Below, in pieces: positions 43,301-55,716 of a stretch of DNA of 64,000 nt. The stretch is from Lineolata rhizophorae. Lineage: Eukaryota; Ascomycota; Dothideomycetes; Lineolatales; Lineolataceae. The notes beneath the pieces are model-generated. The model did not search any database, was not told the origin of the DNA, and was given only the letters and a program-made list of their open reading frames with translations. The translations under genes and the position numbers were made by a program. The DNA lies in the NCBI GenBank assembly GCA_010093515.1, contig MU001673.1, forward strand, positions 1,063,320-1,127,319, read 5' to 3'. Position 1 is the first letter of the stretch. Every line of letters begins with the position of its first letter.

Positions 43301-46300
43301 TCTGATCGACAATCGCCGCATACCCGTGGCTACGGTCTTCGCTCGGACTTCTTTCTCACATATCCCAATGCAGGACCTGGTCTGAGCTTGTTTTGAGTCG
43401 AGCTTACGTCTCCCACGAAGGCTGTCGCATCAGGTTGTTGTTTTAGGCCATGATGCGCAGCCAGGAACTCTCTGCATTAGGAAGGAGTGCGTACTGCGGT
43501 TTGATTCGACAAGACTACTCAACCATGAATTTGCACTGCCACCGAACGGCCTCCTAGATATTTCGGATCAACTCACCATTTGACATGATTTGGAATGTCT
43601 CAGATTTCGCCGTGCAACCCGATCTCAAGTCGAAATTCTCCAAGTTTATGTAGTACGCATGGTTGATTATGTTGTTGTTCTCACCTGTACCACTAGTTTC
43701 ACATTGACTTGCTGACTGTCGCTCTGCAGCTTACGCCTTCCACCAATTTGCATCTACTGACGTTTGCTAATCATTGAGGTAAAAGTTTCTGTTTGTTGGA
43801 AGTGAGTTGCCTACTCCAGGCCTAACCTGAACGCGCAGGATTTCGAGTTCTTGTACTCCTTGAATACGTTTCTTAGTACAACCCAAAGCAACTTCAACAT
43901 CTACAAGCCATGGGAGTGATTGAAGTGATGAGATTATTCATTCTAAACAACGACAGAAAAATCCTTCTCCCTCCTTTAGATAGAGCAATTCAGATGTAAC
44001 CACTTTGACTTGATCTACGTAGCATAACGTCGCGCTCATATTAACGAGATTTTTGGATTTTGAAATTTCACCGTGAACTGTTTTGGAGGCGCACACGGTT
44101 AAATACGACTGAGAGGCTAAGTTTACCCGTCGTAATTCTACCCATAGTCTCCTCAAATCAGTTCTGTCTTGCTTACTTTCACTCCGAATTTGCAATCTGT
44201 GGCAAGCATTTGATCCTGAAGAATATCATACTGTAGAGATTCTTTGTAGCCCGATCGGTCCAAACTTTGCATCCATATCCTGGTGCACGAGATCTCGATA
44301 TTGACTAGCTTTACTACAGGTTTGTTAGACTAAGTCTTCTAGCCAAGCTGGCACGTACGATTCTATCCCTCCGGCCAAAAGCTCTAGTTGTATGTACATT
44401 CAAACGGTATCCTGGATTTTTGTCTAGAGTTCGCCTTATACATGATGTCTTCGCGGGCTAGAGCAGGCTTATAGCTCTCTCGAATATCCTGATTGATATG
44501 CCAATAGTGCCAATAGTTATAGACTATAATCTAGAGAAATATCGATGGATTTCAGACTTGTATATGCCATTGCTATGTATAATAGAAGCTGGTATCGTAA
44601 TATCAAAGCTGTACCGTCGGGGTTCAATTCAACAAACAGTTATATGGTAGGACGCGGATGTAAAACATAAAGTCTGTCAGAACTAAAAGCAGTCAGTTCT
44701 TTGGTACAATGTCATTGTCCATAGGGTGTTTGTTGTGCAACATCTACAAAGGCGATTTCTTTCAAAGATGGTTTGATAACTCCCTATACTGCAAAGCTTC
44801 GACCCTCAATTTTGTGCTATGCGGAAGTGACGTATTATTGTACATGCTGCAATAGCTTATGAGTTACTATTGCATCACCTAGTAACTAAGACGTGGCTAT
44901 TTGCCTAGGCATACATATCAATCTAATCCTAAATTAGTTTACACCCGAGGGTATTTGACACACTCAAATCGTAAATTGAGTCTCTTCGAGTTTACCTAGT
45001 TCGTCTCAAGTTGAGTAGACAACTTATTTTAACAATTTCTTATATATATACATATTTCAACTTCGCCGAGAAAGAGAAAATTTTATCTGGAAAGTGGGAG
45101 GAGAACCCCAGACATCAAATAATTTAAAACCACATTTAGGTAGACCTAGGAAGATCGTAACAAAGTGCGTGTATAAATAACCGCTGGTTTCTACATGCTA
45201 TAGTGATAGGTAGACGGGACTCTATTGCTATCCTCCTGGACGACGAATGCTTTATAAGCCCTCTTATTATAGTTTAGGTTATCTAGTGTGCTTGGGATAC
45301 AATGTCATGAGGTCGGCAGCATGAACTCAATGCTTAATGCATTCCTCATGTATTAGGAATGGATTAAGAATGATTTAAGCTGCGACGTTCAAAGTTTCGC
45401 TTGATACTCTTGACATTCCTTTCTCGTTGAGCGAAGTCACCCTACTGGTTCTTGACGCTACTGATGGAACCTGAGTCCATCTAGTCGATGGCTTGAATCA
45501 CTTCCTAATTGCTTCCTAATGTTTTAGCAATGGATTAAGAATGACTTGAACTGCGAGGTTCAATGTTTCGCGTAACCTTCTTGACTTTCCTTTTCAGTCA
45601 TTCCTCTAGCCCTTGACACCGAGGAGGAAGTTCGCCAAGTTAGCAACTTAGAATCAGTTTCTAATTCGTTCCCAATGTATTCGCCACGGATTTGATCTAC
45701 CTGACGTTCAAAGTTTTGCTAATACCTTCTTAGCTTTCCCTTTTTGGTGATCGAGGGAACTCTTCTAGTTCTTGGCATTGAGGGTGGAAGTTCGTCGAGT
45801 CGGTAGCTCACCTAATGCATTAAGAGTGAATTAGGAATGCGTTAAGAATGAATTTTTTAGCTGCGACGTTCAATATTTCGCTTACGCCTCCTTGACTTTC
45901 TTCTTCTGGCGATTAAGGCCATTCCTTTGGTTCTTGGCATTGAGATGAGCTTATGCTATTGGCCGAATCCAGCACGACTCGGGTCTATGTCGGTGCACAA
46001 CAGCTCTCTAATCAACGCTACCATCAACTACATACAACACTTGTGAGGGTCGCGATGTTGGTGGTGAGTGCGTCAAAGTGGACGGGGAGGGCTATGAAGG
46101 TGGTAGTTGTTTGGTTGGCTGGGAAAGGATGCTTTGGAGCCTGTGCATCCGGACGAATGCACTTGGCAGCGACCTCAAAGCCTACTAAGTAGCAGCCGCT
46201 GCAGAAGCCTGCACCATCGCGTCAACCGTAGGCTCTCATCTATCGAATGTCTACAATGGGCTTATGTCATGCGTTGGGTGGATCTGTCAAACCCCAACAT

Positions 46301-47033
46301 CATGCGTGCCGCGGTTGCGTCTGGACGTGTCATCTGCACTAGTGACCAATCAGCAACCGAGACGCATTGTCACGGTCCCAACCACAACCAACAATCTCCC
46401 ACAACCTGTTTCAACGCATGAAGCTTCAGCATCAGGCGCCAATGATATTGTATCTCGGCCGATTTGTTTCACATGTGATGGTTTTTGATTTTCGAGAAAC
46501 AGCTCACGGTGTGGTTCTGGCGACCCTGTAACTGCAAGCGGGTCGACCCCGCAGGATGCTGTATATAATTGGTGGAAAGCTGAAGTTTTGGTTCTAGAAA
46601 TGACGAATGTTAGGCTGGCCCAGCCTTGAAATTGAAAGGATCAAACATGGAACTAGTGCGAGACCGTCATAAAGGCACTTGGACATTTTCTCGCTATGTG
46701 CACGCACCATCTTTTCTACGCTTCAGTGACTTCATAACGTCTTCACACCAGTTTCGTTCATGGAATGGAGTTGATAAAATTGCAGGAGAACATGAGGCAT
46801 TTAACGCCGTTTGCCACCGGTTACGAAAACATCGTCTTTTCCCCGGAGAAGGAAACTTGGCGCCAATGCCGGTCGGTAGGTAACCAGCCTCTGTACCGTG
46901 GTATCCGTTGCCAAAAAGTATTCTATCATAAACACACCTAAGAAAAAGCAAAGCAAAACAACTCCACCGCCCGAATGAACGATAACTCTGGATGAAAGGA
47001 TCGGACGATAATGCACATATGCGAAACAAACGC
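43301..47033. other. AT-richer gene-poor stretch
   Basis: About 3.7 kb. Composition drops sharply from the GC-rich block to the left. Open frames are short in 43300-45950, and no protein family is recognisable. It contains the diverged tandem repeat at 45326-45945 and short AT runs (TATATATATA near 45041). 46600-47033 probably holds the 3' flank of the unknown 751-aa gene. Confidence 0.45.
45326..45945. repeat. Diverged tandem repeat, four copies of about 150-170 bp
   Basis: Each copy has the order AATGxATTAxGAATGxxTT, then CTGCGACGTTCAAxxTTTCGC, then CTTCTTGACTTTCC, then CATTCCTCTxGTTCTTG, then GGAAGTTCGTCGAGT. The GTTCAA anchor occurs near 45387, 45556, 45704 and 45867. Copies differ at roughly a quarter or more of positions and have small indels. 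No coding frame runs through them. Confidence 0.8.
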
Positions 47034-49010
47034 TCAATCTCTTCGAAATACACCCAACATGCGTCTGATCTTGCCAAAACGCTTCCTACCCACCGTCTGA
47101 ATGCCCGCCTCGCCGGCATCATCGCCGACAACACTCCCGGTGCCGCCTAGCCCCACGGCCATGTCATCCTTCACTTGCCGCACATCCTTCACGGCAGTCT
47201 CATTCTGGCTCGGAAAATAGGCGCTTTGCGCGTGCTGGGGCCGCGGCGGGACCCTCCTCTCGGGTATCATGTTAACGGCGAGTCTCTGTTCGTGCGCCGG
47301 CGGCGTCGCCACGACTTCCATTTCGGTCTCCGTGTCCGTCTCGTCGTGGGCGTCAGCCTCGACCTCGTGTTCCTCGGCCTGGCCAAGCTCCTTCGTGTAG
47401 TCCCTTTCGTCCACTTGCGGAGGCACCGGCTTCGGGTCCGAGGTCGCTCGGGCGGCGTTGGCCGTGGCGTGCGTCATCACGGCCGACGCGCTGGGACCCG
47501 GATAACCGAGCGAGTTGGACCGGCGCTGCCGGCCTTCGGATTGCACGACGTGCGCGACGGCGGACGCCCCCGACGTTGACCAGCGATTGTTGGTATGCGT
47601 TGCCGTCAGTCCCGGCCTCGAGACCGGCGAGCTCGGCGACAGGCTCGGACTCCACATGCCTGCCGTATTCGATGTGGAGGAGCCTCGAGTTAGGATGCTG
47701 GTTCCAGACCGAAACATTCGGCGCGGGAAAGTGCCCGAACCGCGTCTGCTCTCGCGATCGCCCCCGTCGGGAGTCGTGGATCGTGATGAAGTGGAGATAG
47801 ATGGAGTACGGCCGGCACCGATCGGCATAGATGTTGCTCGGGACCAACCGCCCATACGGCTATGTGCACTATGCGACCCGAGCGGAGGGAGGACAGCTCT
47901 GGAATACCGGAAAGCTGGTGACCAGCCTTCGTGGAAGTATACCCAGAGACCCGTTGTAAGGATTAACCTTTGAAGATGAGGTTCGGTTGTTATGACCGCA
48001 CCGTCTAAGGGTAAACCAGAAGTTATAGGAGATGTTGGCGTGGGTGTGAACTCCGCTGGAGCGGAGTTGGGGTCCGGTGTACTAGGTAGTGACTTGGACG
48101 GTAGGGCATAATTATCGCAAACGCTGATGTTTGTTCGCGACATTGACGCAATGATAGGATGTCGTCTTGCATTGGGGCTAATGGTGCTGAAGCTGAATTT
48201 AGGATCCGATCCCGCCGTTGGGACGGGCGAGTTACGGTTCGGCGCGGCGGAAGATCGGCCACGCTTGTTCGCCGTCGACTTTGGGATCCACCGGGCAGTC
48301 AATTTGAGGCCGTGCTCATCCGTCGACACGAATTCGTACCCTCCGTTGGGCATTGAGGAAGCCTCCCACATGGAACCATCTTCCATGAAGATCTCCGTCT
48401 TGCCAGCTGGCTTGCCGTCTTCCTTCTTGCTAGAGCAGCAGATGACACCGACAACATCACGTGAATCAAGCCCCTCGTCGTCCGAGCCATCTTCGTCTTC
48501 TGGTGACCCGTACTCTGGCGCCTTCAGCACGACCAAGTCATCCGGGCCCAGCCTGTCCTTGCTCTTCTTGCATATCCGGGAGATCTTTTTGCACAGCTTC
48601 GGAGCAAAGATGGCGCACGGGAGAACCTCGACGGCCGGCCGAGGACGGGACGACTCCGAAACCTTCTGCAATTGGAGGAGGACCCTCGGCCGCAGCCGTC
48701 GCTTGGGGTGACGCGAGGCATTGCTCGGCGGAGGGTGGGCGAGGTTGTACACGGTCTTGGGTCTGGGAGGTCGCGGTTCCGGTGGCGGCGGTGGCGGCGG
48801 TGGCGGCTTTGTGGTCGTGGTCGCGGCAGCGCCGGTTGGCAGGGGCGGAGGCTGCGGAATCTCGGTTACCTGGACCGCGGGTTCCGCAAACATGATCGTC
48901 TTGCCGCTCCTCCCCGTCCGGGGAAACGGCGGCCGGTCTATCGAGGGAGGCCGCGACTGGAGTCGTACGGGCTGTGGCTGCCTGGACTGGCGAGGTGGCA
49001 GCAGCGCGCG

Positions 49011-49047
<37 letters not shown>

Positions 49048-49289
49048 TTCTCCCCCTCCTCTTCCTCTTCCTCCTGAGAGTCCCTGCGGTGCTGGTGCTG
49101 GTGTTGCTGTTGCTGTGGCTGCTGCCTTGCGGCGGTGGAGCTGGTGGAGAGGACGCTGAAGGGATTGCGGGCAATGGGCGACGTGCTTCCCCCGGGGTTG
49201 CCTGGACCCGGAGAGCAGCGGCGGGCGGTGGGCGAGAACTCATGGCCGTGGGAGGCAGCGGCATCGGCCGTCATTAGGGAAAGAAACAT
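47034..49289 (-). CDS. Unrecognised 751-aa protein with polyQ and polyP tracts
   Basis: Single exon, 751 aa. The N-terminal 190 residues are low complexity: a Gln/His run, an acidic EEEEEEGEKE stretch, a Q11 tract (encoded by a CTG/CAG run at 49012-49046) and a P9 tract. The middle (about 195-365) looks structured and conserved-like: PRPKTVYNLAHPPP, RPAVEVLPCAIFAPKLCKKI, LGPDDLVVLKAPEYGS, then IFMEDGSMWEASSMPNGGYE and DEHGLKLTARWIPK. The C-terminal half is Ser/Pro-rich and disordered, with a basic end (KRFGKIRRMLGVFRRD). No signal peptide, though LILTTGLWVYFHEGW is a short hydrophobic patch. I recall similar uncharacterised fungal proteins but no function. The start could also be the internal ATG seven codons in. 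Confidence 0.75.
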
Positions 49290-51279
49290 TGTTGCTCCCT
49301 AAGGCAAGCGAGGGGCCGGCAACGTGACACGCGGCTGCGATTTTCGGGCGAGTGCCATCTCCGAGCCCCCGGGACGGGTTCAAGCCAGGGCCAGCAGGGG
49401 CTCCGTGGCGGGGTGGGGGGAGGAGACGGCTGGCAGCTTTAACTTGTCCTCCGCGCGCCTACGGATGAGGGCGGGAGGCTCGACTCGTACTTCGTACAGA
49501 TGCGATCGTATACGCAACCCTTCGAGGTAAGCTAAGCGTGGTGGGCGTCCCTGCAGGAAGCGGGCGGGATGGCGGGGAGCGAATGGCGGGCCAGGGAGCG
49601 GACAAGGGCCGGGGTGGGTGCGGGTAGTTTAACGATTGCTTGTGCCAGGCGAAAGGGACCCCGCCTGCGGGCGGGCAGCATGCACAAGCTACGTGAGTGT
49701 GGATAGAGGTGTAGGGTATAGGGAGGTTGAAGGAGAGCGTGGCGACGAGAGACGCGCGAAATAAAATAAAGGAAGCGGCCAGGGCGTGCCGGTGAGCATC
49801 GCTAGGTAGGTGGACTTGCTGCGGCTGTGTTCGCGCGCCTCTGGTCCGCCTCGGGGATTTCAGCCGTTTTGACGGTTGGCTGATCTCAACAGACGACGCC
49901 AAAAATCAAATCCTCTTCCAGGTATCCCTCGCCTGCAAGGCTCATGCGTGCTTCTCGGTTGCATGACCAGACAGCGGGGGCCATCGTCATCAGTCGACGC
50001 AAACGGGTACCTAATATAAAATACCTGCTTTGTCCCCTCTCGCGCGGAGGCTTGTCCGCCCGTCGCTCCGCCGCGGACCGACCACGGAGGGGACGGGCGG
50101 GGCCTCTCCCTTCGAGAAGCCGGCGATGCATGCCACATACCTGCCTAGGCGCTTCAGTTGCACGGATGCTTCTGCGCTTGCAGGGTGCGCTTGGGGCCGC
50201 ATGAAAGATCGCGCGCGCAGAACCGAGCTGCCCGCCTGGCATCGCTCGGCTTCGGCGGGCTGACCTTCCGCCGCGCCGGCGGGGCCAAGGGCGAGCGCTG
50301 CAGGCTTGCTCAGGATGTTCGATGCGCCTTGGGCTTCGGATCCGGGGCCAGCCGCTGCGCCGCGCTGCGAGTTGTGCGGCCAGAGCCCCAGCCCACGCCG
50401 GGCCTTGGACTGTTCCGCCGGCCGGCCGGTCGGGCGGTCGGGCGGTCGTCGGCTCGGTCCTCTTGGCTCTGCACCGGCCGCAAGCCATCGAACCATGCCA
50501 AACACGCCCTTGGGCTGCGAAGTACCTACATACGCACGAGTGCGCTCCCCGCGACGTGGCCCCCCAAGACGAACGGAGCGCGGCGGGCCTGAAAGGGCGC
50601 GGTTCGAAACGAGGCATCCCACGACCGCAACTTGCTCGACCGTTGCGGCTTTGTGGCGTTCTGCTCACGCGTTATTGATTATAGAGACGCTTTTTTCTCC
50701 GCTGAGGGAGAGTGCGGCAAAGCGAAAGAGTGGGTAAAGGGGCCAAGAGGACCCGGGCTGAGGGGCGCGGGAACCGTTGCTGATCCGCGGTACGGGTGAA
50801 CGTCCTCTCGCATCTCGTCCCCGATTCGGCTATCGTCTTACGGCCGCACGGGGAAACACCCTCGCCGAGCAGTCCTGGGCTTCGCCTGTCGGAAGCGCGC
50901 GGGTCGTCTGGCTCTTGGCCAGAAGCACCAACTTGCTCACTTGACGATCCGCAAGTGGCTGGCGCGCTCTTCACCCTCCGTCAGCTGGCCCCCTTGCCAA
51001 TTTGGACGCCGACCGATTCCAGCACCTTTGCTTTTCCCCCCTTCGAAAGGTGTCGTAGTTCGCCGTCCACCTCTAGGCTCTCTTTGAATGGTGGAGTTCG
51101 GGTCGAGCTGATCGTGCCTGTCAGCACCCCCCGAGTTTAGTCGTCCGTCCAGGGAGTACATGCCCACGGAGTGCCTGTAAATGTCGCGCCAGAGTCGTTC
51201 CTAACCGTTTCCAATCCGCCTCTTCTTGTGAAGCTAGTGCTGCAGGACGCTTCGCTTTCATCCCACCAGCTGACCGGCC
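49290..51279. promoter_or_regulatory. 2-kb GC-rich divergent promoter region (751-aa gene and GPI18)
   Basis: No gene is supported. The minus-strand frame of 260 codons at 49886-50668 overlaps frames of similar length on both strands and has no motif, which points to a composition effect. Two long 5' leaders or unannotated non-coding transcripts are possible. Confidence 0.45.
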
Positions 51280-52800
51280 ATGTCGTGGCTGTCGGCTAGC
51301 CGGAGCTTGGATAACCCGGTGAGATCGCTGTTGGCCATTTGGGCCTGCTGGAAGACTTTGCTACTCGCCGTGGTTGTTGTTAGCCCCGGACCAGGCTACG
51401 ACACGTCGACTCAGATTTTGCGGTTGCAGGATGGAGCAGTAGAGCAATACGTGCATCCTTCTGCGGGTTGGCTTTCTACCATTGGCCAGCATGTTGCCCT
51501 CAAACTCACTCGGTGGGATGCCATCTACTTTGTGAGGCTTGCTCAACGAGGTTACGTTCATGAGCAAGAATGGGCATTCAGCTGGGGCTTTACTCGCCTC
51601 ATTAATACTATTGCGTTGAGTACGTTGCTTTTACTTAATTCACTGGCAGGCTCTGTGTGCTCATACTCCTGGCAGACTTCCCTGGGGGGCAGGCAGAGTC
51701 ACTCGCAACTCACGCTTTGATCGCCGCTACCATATCTCACGTCTCTCACGCGGCATCCGTAGTGGTCCTGTACAAACTCGCTTGCCATGTGACGTCCCAG
51801 AACACTCGGAATGGCGTTGCTTTTATCACCGCAGTCCTCCATGTTCTCTCTCCGGCCGGTATTTTCCTTTCAGCCCCGTACGCGGAGGCACTATTCTCCT
51901 TATTCAATTTCTCGGGCATGCTCTTCTATGTTTACAGCATCCCAAGGCCTGATTCAACCAATTCTCGGCTGTTGCGGCGTGACATCAATGTTTTGATTTC
52001 CGGGGCGTGTTTTGGGTTAGCATCTTTCATGCGATCGAATGGCTTGCTCAGCGGACTATTATTTGCGTCCGATCTATTCCAAACCTTGCCGACTTTGCCG
52101 CGAAGCCTCCTCTCTGCAAGTGGGTTACGTCGGCAAATGAGTCTGGCTCTAGCGGGCATATTGACCGCGTGTGGATTTGTCGCGCCTCAATGGGTCGCAT
52201 ACCGTGAGTACTGCGTCGCTCAGCTCCATGGAGAAGAATCGAGAATTTGGTGCCGCAGTTTGTTCCCAAGCATATATTCATTCGTGCAGAAGCATTATTG
52301 GTGAGTATCGTCACGCCAACCGTTGCGGTTCTTCTAATCGGTCTTTCAGGAATGTTGGGTTTCTCCGCTACTGGACCGCGCCGAACATTCCTCTGTTTTT
52401 GATCGCATATCCGACACTATATCTCATGCTATCGACCTCTAGCCAAGCGCGCGCTGGCTGGTTGGTCGTAGATCGACGGATCCCCCAAAAGTCTTCGAAG
52501 ACTAGAGACGCGGATCGCCCTGAAACGGATCGATATCTCGAGAAGTGTCTTCGAGAGCTAGCCTTGCCGCAGCTTGTCCTAGCCATAACCGCTGTGACAA
52601 ATTTCCACGTCCAAATTATATCACGGATCGCGTCGGGCTATCCTGTCTGGTATTTTGGTGTTGCTGCGGCGCTTGTGGCTGAAGCACAAAAATCTCACGG
52701 GCCCCAATTTTTTGTGAGGCCCAAAGCAATTGTGCGATATTTGATTTGCTACGCTGTTGTGCAAGGGGGCCTGTTTGCCAGCTTTCTGCCTCCCGCCTAA
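51280..52800 (+). CDS. GPI18: GPI mannosyltransferase 2 (Gpi18 / PIG-V)
   Basis: ER membrane enzyme that adds the second mannose to the GPI-anchor precursor. Three exons, 51280-51619, 51676-52300 and 52350-52800, join in frame to 471 aa, the usual size. Many hydrophobic helices are visible. The family motif LTRWDAIYFVRLAQRGYVHE (about residue 85-105) in the first lumenal loop carries the catalytic Asp. EQEWAFSWGFTRL follows, then helices through SAPYAEALFSLFNFSGMLFY, and the C-terminal YPVWYF and GGLFASFLPPA. The acceptor at 51675 is preferred over the earlier AG at 51649 because only it keeps the frame. A weak point is that exon 1 to 2 shortens a loop compared with some relatives. Confidence 0.93.
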
Positions 52801-54333
52801 GTCCGGTTTAGCCGGCTTTCTTGGGCAGGCTTGCAAACTTTGTTTAGAGGCAAGCTGTGCTGTTGCGGTACACAGTCTGACCAGAGTGCTTGCACCCCTT
52901 CACTGGTACGGATGTGTCCTTTTTCGCCTCCTATTCGAAATCCCTTTCTTTTTGAGAAACAGTTTCTCGAGCGGGAACTTCCGGAAGATATCATGCTCAC
53001 ACTGATTGCTCGTGAAAGTTTAGTAGTTTATCATGACATGAACGCCACAGTTGCACGTCGTACGAAATCCGCCTGAGGCCGCTGGATCGAGTGGTGACGA
53101 TCACGCATCATCCCCGCAAATCATTGGAGCTTTCCGCGATCTTAGGCTTCTGTGCTGCACTTCGTTTCCGCTCCGAACGCGTCGGTGCCTTTCAACCACG
53201 CATATGGCGACTAGCCATCGCGTGGACTACACGACAGGCCACGCCGAGTGCGACAACTGTTTGGGTGGCTCCAAGATCCAACCTGATGCCTGTGTGCGAC
53301 TTTGCCGGCAGGATTTGAAGGTCCTTGAGTCCATAGTTTTGTCAAACCCATGTGACTTGCGACTAACTAGAATGATCTGGAAGCTCACTTGGACCAGTGA
53401 TCTCGGATTCACAAAGACCTGTACGCCGGCGGCAGAGATATTCAATCGCGCGCATTATCTCAGCTTCGGCTATCTGCGTGGTAATTCTGTACTACTGCTC
53501 GTTCCACTGCTTAGGTGATTTATGGGAATGAACCGCGTTTGACACAAGTCGCTATTAGTTCGTTCCTGCCAAGTTCCAGGGATACTGTGGACGTTCGTGT
53601 AATATTTCTTGATGGTAATGCTTATTAGTTATCTCTCTAAAACCATTTAGCTTGTTTGCTCGATGGTCCGTCTTAGTATTGCTTTCGATTCATCAACTAA
53701 GCTTCCTCTGATCGTGGACTGCTGTTCATGGCGGTACCTGCATCTGTACAACAGCACTATTTTCCGTTGAATGCACAAGCTTTTTATGTCGTACAATGAT
53801 GGTTACGAACCCATTCGCATCAAAGCCCCTTTTCCCCTTGCTGCTGAATCCAGACTTATAGTTGCATCCTACACTTACGTACCCGTGAGTCTGAAAGAAC
53901 TCGAACAACACAGATCGTTTCAGTCGGCCGATATCAGACCTTATTGGGATCCGTACAGGAACGCCTCCAAGCCATCACGTCGCCCGGCCTCAGCTACAGC
54001 TGAGCAATTTTTGATCCTGCGTCGCTTACTCCTTGATTTGGCAGACAGAGGAAGATGATCTGTTACTCAACCTTTGAGAGCGATGCTATCGATGGGAAAG
54101 ACGCGCCTCGTTTGAACTTAGCGCGCGATCTTCGGGGCGATGATTCACACTAGGATCGCAGCTTCGGCCTCTTGTGTTGAAGAAATATAAAAAGGGGACC
54201 GTACTAGTTGGTATAGCTTCCTGACCTCCAGGGCAAGCAACAGCTCCCGTTTTCACTCGCTGTGCATACATCCACTCTTTACGTCTCTCTTACATTCTCT
54301 CTTTGGCTAGGTATCTACAAGCCCATACGCACA
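52801..54333. other. 1.5-kb stretch without a supported gene, ending in a TATA promoter
   Basis: Open frames up to 155 codons (53051-53518) show no motif. The right end has a strong TATA box (ATATAAAAAGG, 54185), about 150 bases before the ATG at 54334, fitting the core promoter of the secreted protein gene. Confidence 0.5.
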
Positions 54334-55107
54334 ATGCAGCTCTCCTCCTTCATTGCCTTTTGCATTGCAAGCGGGACTGCGGTCTCTGCCCAGATGAATG
54401 GATACGGATACTATCCCTTGAACTCGACCACTACGACCTCCACGGCTACGATGACGATGACTTCCGGCACTTCGGCCCCATCCTGCCCTCCCGGATCGAC
54501 CACGGAGAGGGACACTTTCCCTTGTGATGGGCAATGCCGCAACCTTAGGGAGGACCCGATGCACTGCGGCCGCTGCGGCAACGCCGTAAGTTCCTTCCTC
54601 TAGATTCTCAAATTCCCAGAGCCCCACCGTTCCCCTCATCCTAGCAGCAGCTCACCGCTCAACTCTTTCTTCCAGTGCGAGGAAGGCGCCCAGTGCATGA
54701 ACGGCGTCTGCACCGCACCCTCGTGCTCCTCGGGCGCCTGCCCGAACCCGTTCTGCGAGGGCGACGAGTGCGCCGTCGACTTCGAGTTCTGCGGCAACGA
54801 CGTCACGCGCATCTGCGTCTTCGACGCCGCCGGCTTCGGCTTCTTCCACGAGTCGACGGCCTGCGAAGAGTTGCGCACCTGCGACGCCGAGGCTGCCGAC
54901 TGCCGCCTCGGCGAGATCTGCGCCATCAATACGTGCTGCGACCGCCCCGTTTGCGTGCGTAGTGCCGAGTGCAACGTCGGTTCGCCGGTCGGCGGCGAGA
55001 ATACGACGGAGCCGGAGATGGCGCGGCCGAGGATGTTCAAGAGGTCGGCGAATATGGCAAGGAAGCTCCTGTCTGGCAGGATGGTTTCTACGACTGGCGG
55101 GATCTGA
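54334..55107 (+). CDS. Small secreted cysteine-rich protein (effector-like), 227 aa
   Basis: Two exons, 54334-54585 and 54676-55107, join in phase 0 (GCC/TGC) to 227 aa. A clear signal peptide (MQLSSFIAFCIASGTAVSAQ) is followed by a Thr/Ser-rich segment (residues 30-50, likely O-glycosylated). The Cys-rich region begins CPPGSTTERDTFPCDGQC and continues DPMHCGRCGNACEEGAQC with MNGVC, a Stig1-like C-x(n)-HCGxCG-x-C pattern. Further Cys pairs run to about residue 180 (ICAINTCCDRPVC, with SAEC). The C-terminal 45 residues are basic and Cys-poor. The promoter has a TATA box. Cys-rich secreted proteins in fungi include effectors and cell-wall proteins; the role here is unknown. I recognise no exact family beyond the Stig1-like pattern. 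Confidence 0.85.
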
Positions 55108-55716
55108 GTTGCTTGGCTACCTAGCCAAGGAACCTCCAATCGGGCAATGCGCTAGATATGCTCACATTGGGGCCTGGCTTGTAGTCGTTCGATCCTGTCA
55201 ATTACTGCTGAATCCGCCGGATATTTGGGCAGAGCGCCAGATGACTGAGGCACTTGTATTGGTATCTTGACATTTTAGTAATTGCTCGTTGTCAATAAAG
55301 CTAGTGTTTGCCGCGCTTGCTATGGTTTTAATAGGCCTGATATTGAGATTGGGCTCGAGGCGACCTATTGTAGTAGTGAGCGATAAATCGGAGCCACACG
55401 AAGAGTTCAGGTCCAGGACTGGAGTTGGATTGTTCTAGCTCTGATTTCGGCTTTCAAAAAATACTTTCTTTTAATTTTAAGACGGTTCGCATGTATTTTC
55501 AAAATTTGCTGAGTTATTCCATGAGGTGTATCATCATTTGCGAAGCTAAGAAAATGGTGAATAGTCTTGGCGCGATGTGAGGTCGCTTAGCGTGCCCTGT
55601 CTACTACGTCGAAGTCGGGACATCCAAGCTTAGGTAGATGTTTCTCTCCATCCTATGGTACTCATGCGGTAGCAACCATCGCCTAGAGAGTTTCTCGGGG
55701 GCCACTTCTAGCTAAT
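55108..55716. promoter_or_regulatory. 3' flank of the secreted protein gene and COQ3 promoter
   Basis: AT-richer spacer with no supported gene on either strand. Confidence 0.45.

Noticed and set aside
44560-44680. GGGTTCAATTC resembling a tRNA B box
   Set aside because: No A box at the right distance and no cloverleaf can be drawn around it.
49886-50668. Minus-strand open frame of 260 codons
   Set aside because: Arg/Ala/Pro-rich with overlapping frames of similar length on the other strand; no motif, no conserved-like segment.
53051-53518. Plus-strand open frame of 155 codons between GPI18 and the secreted protein gene
   Set aside because: No signal, domain or coding-like pattern; the frame is short for the local composition.
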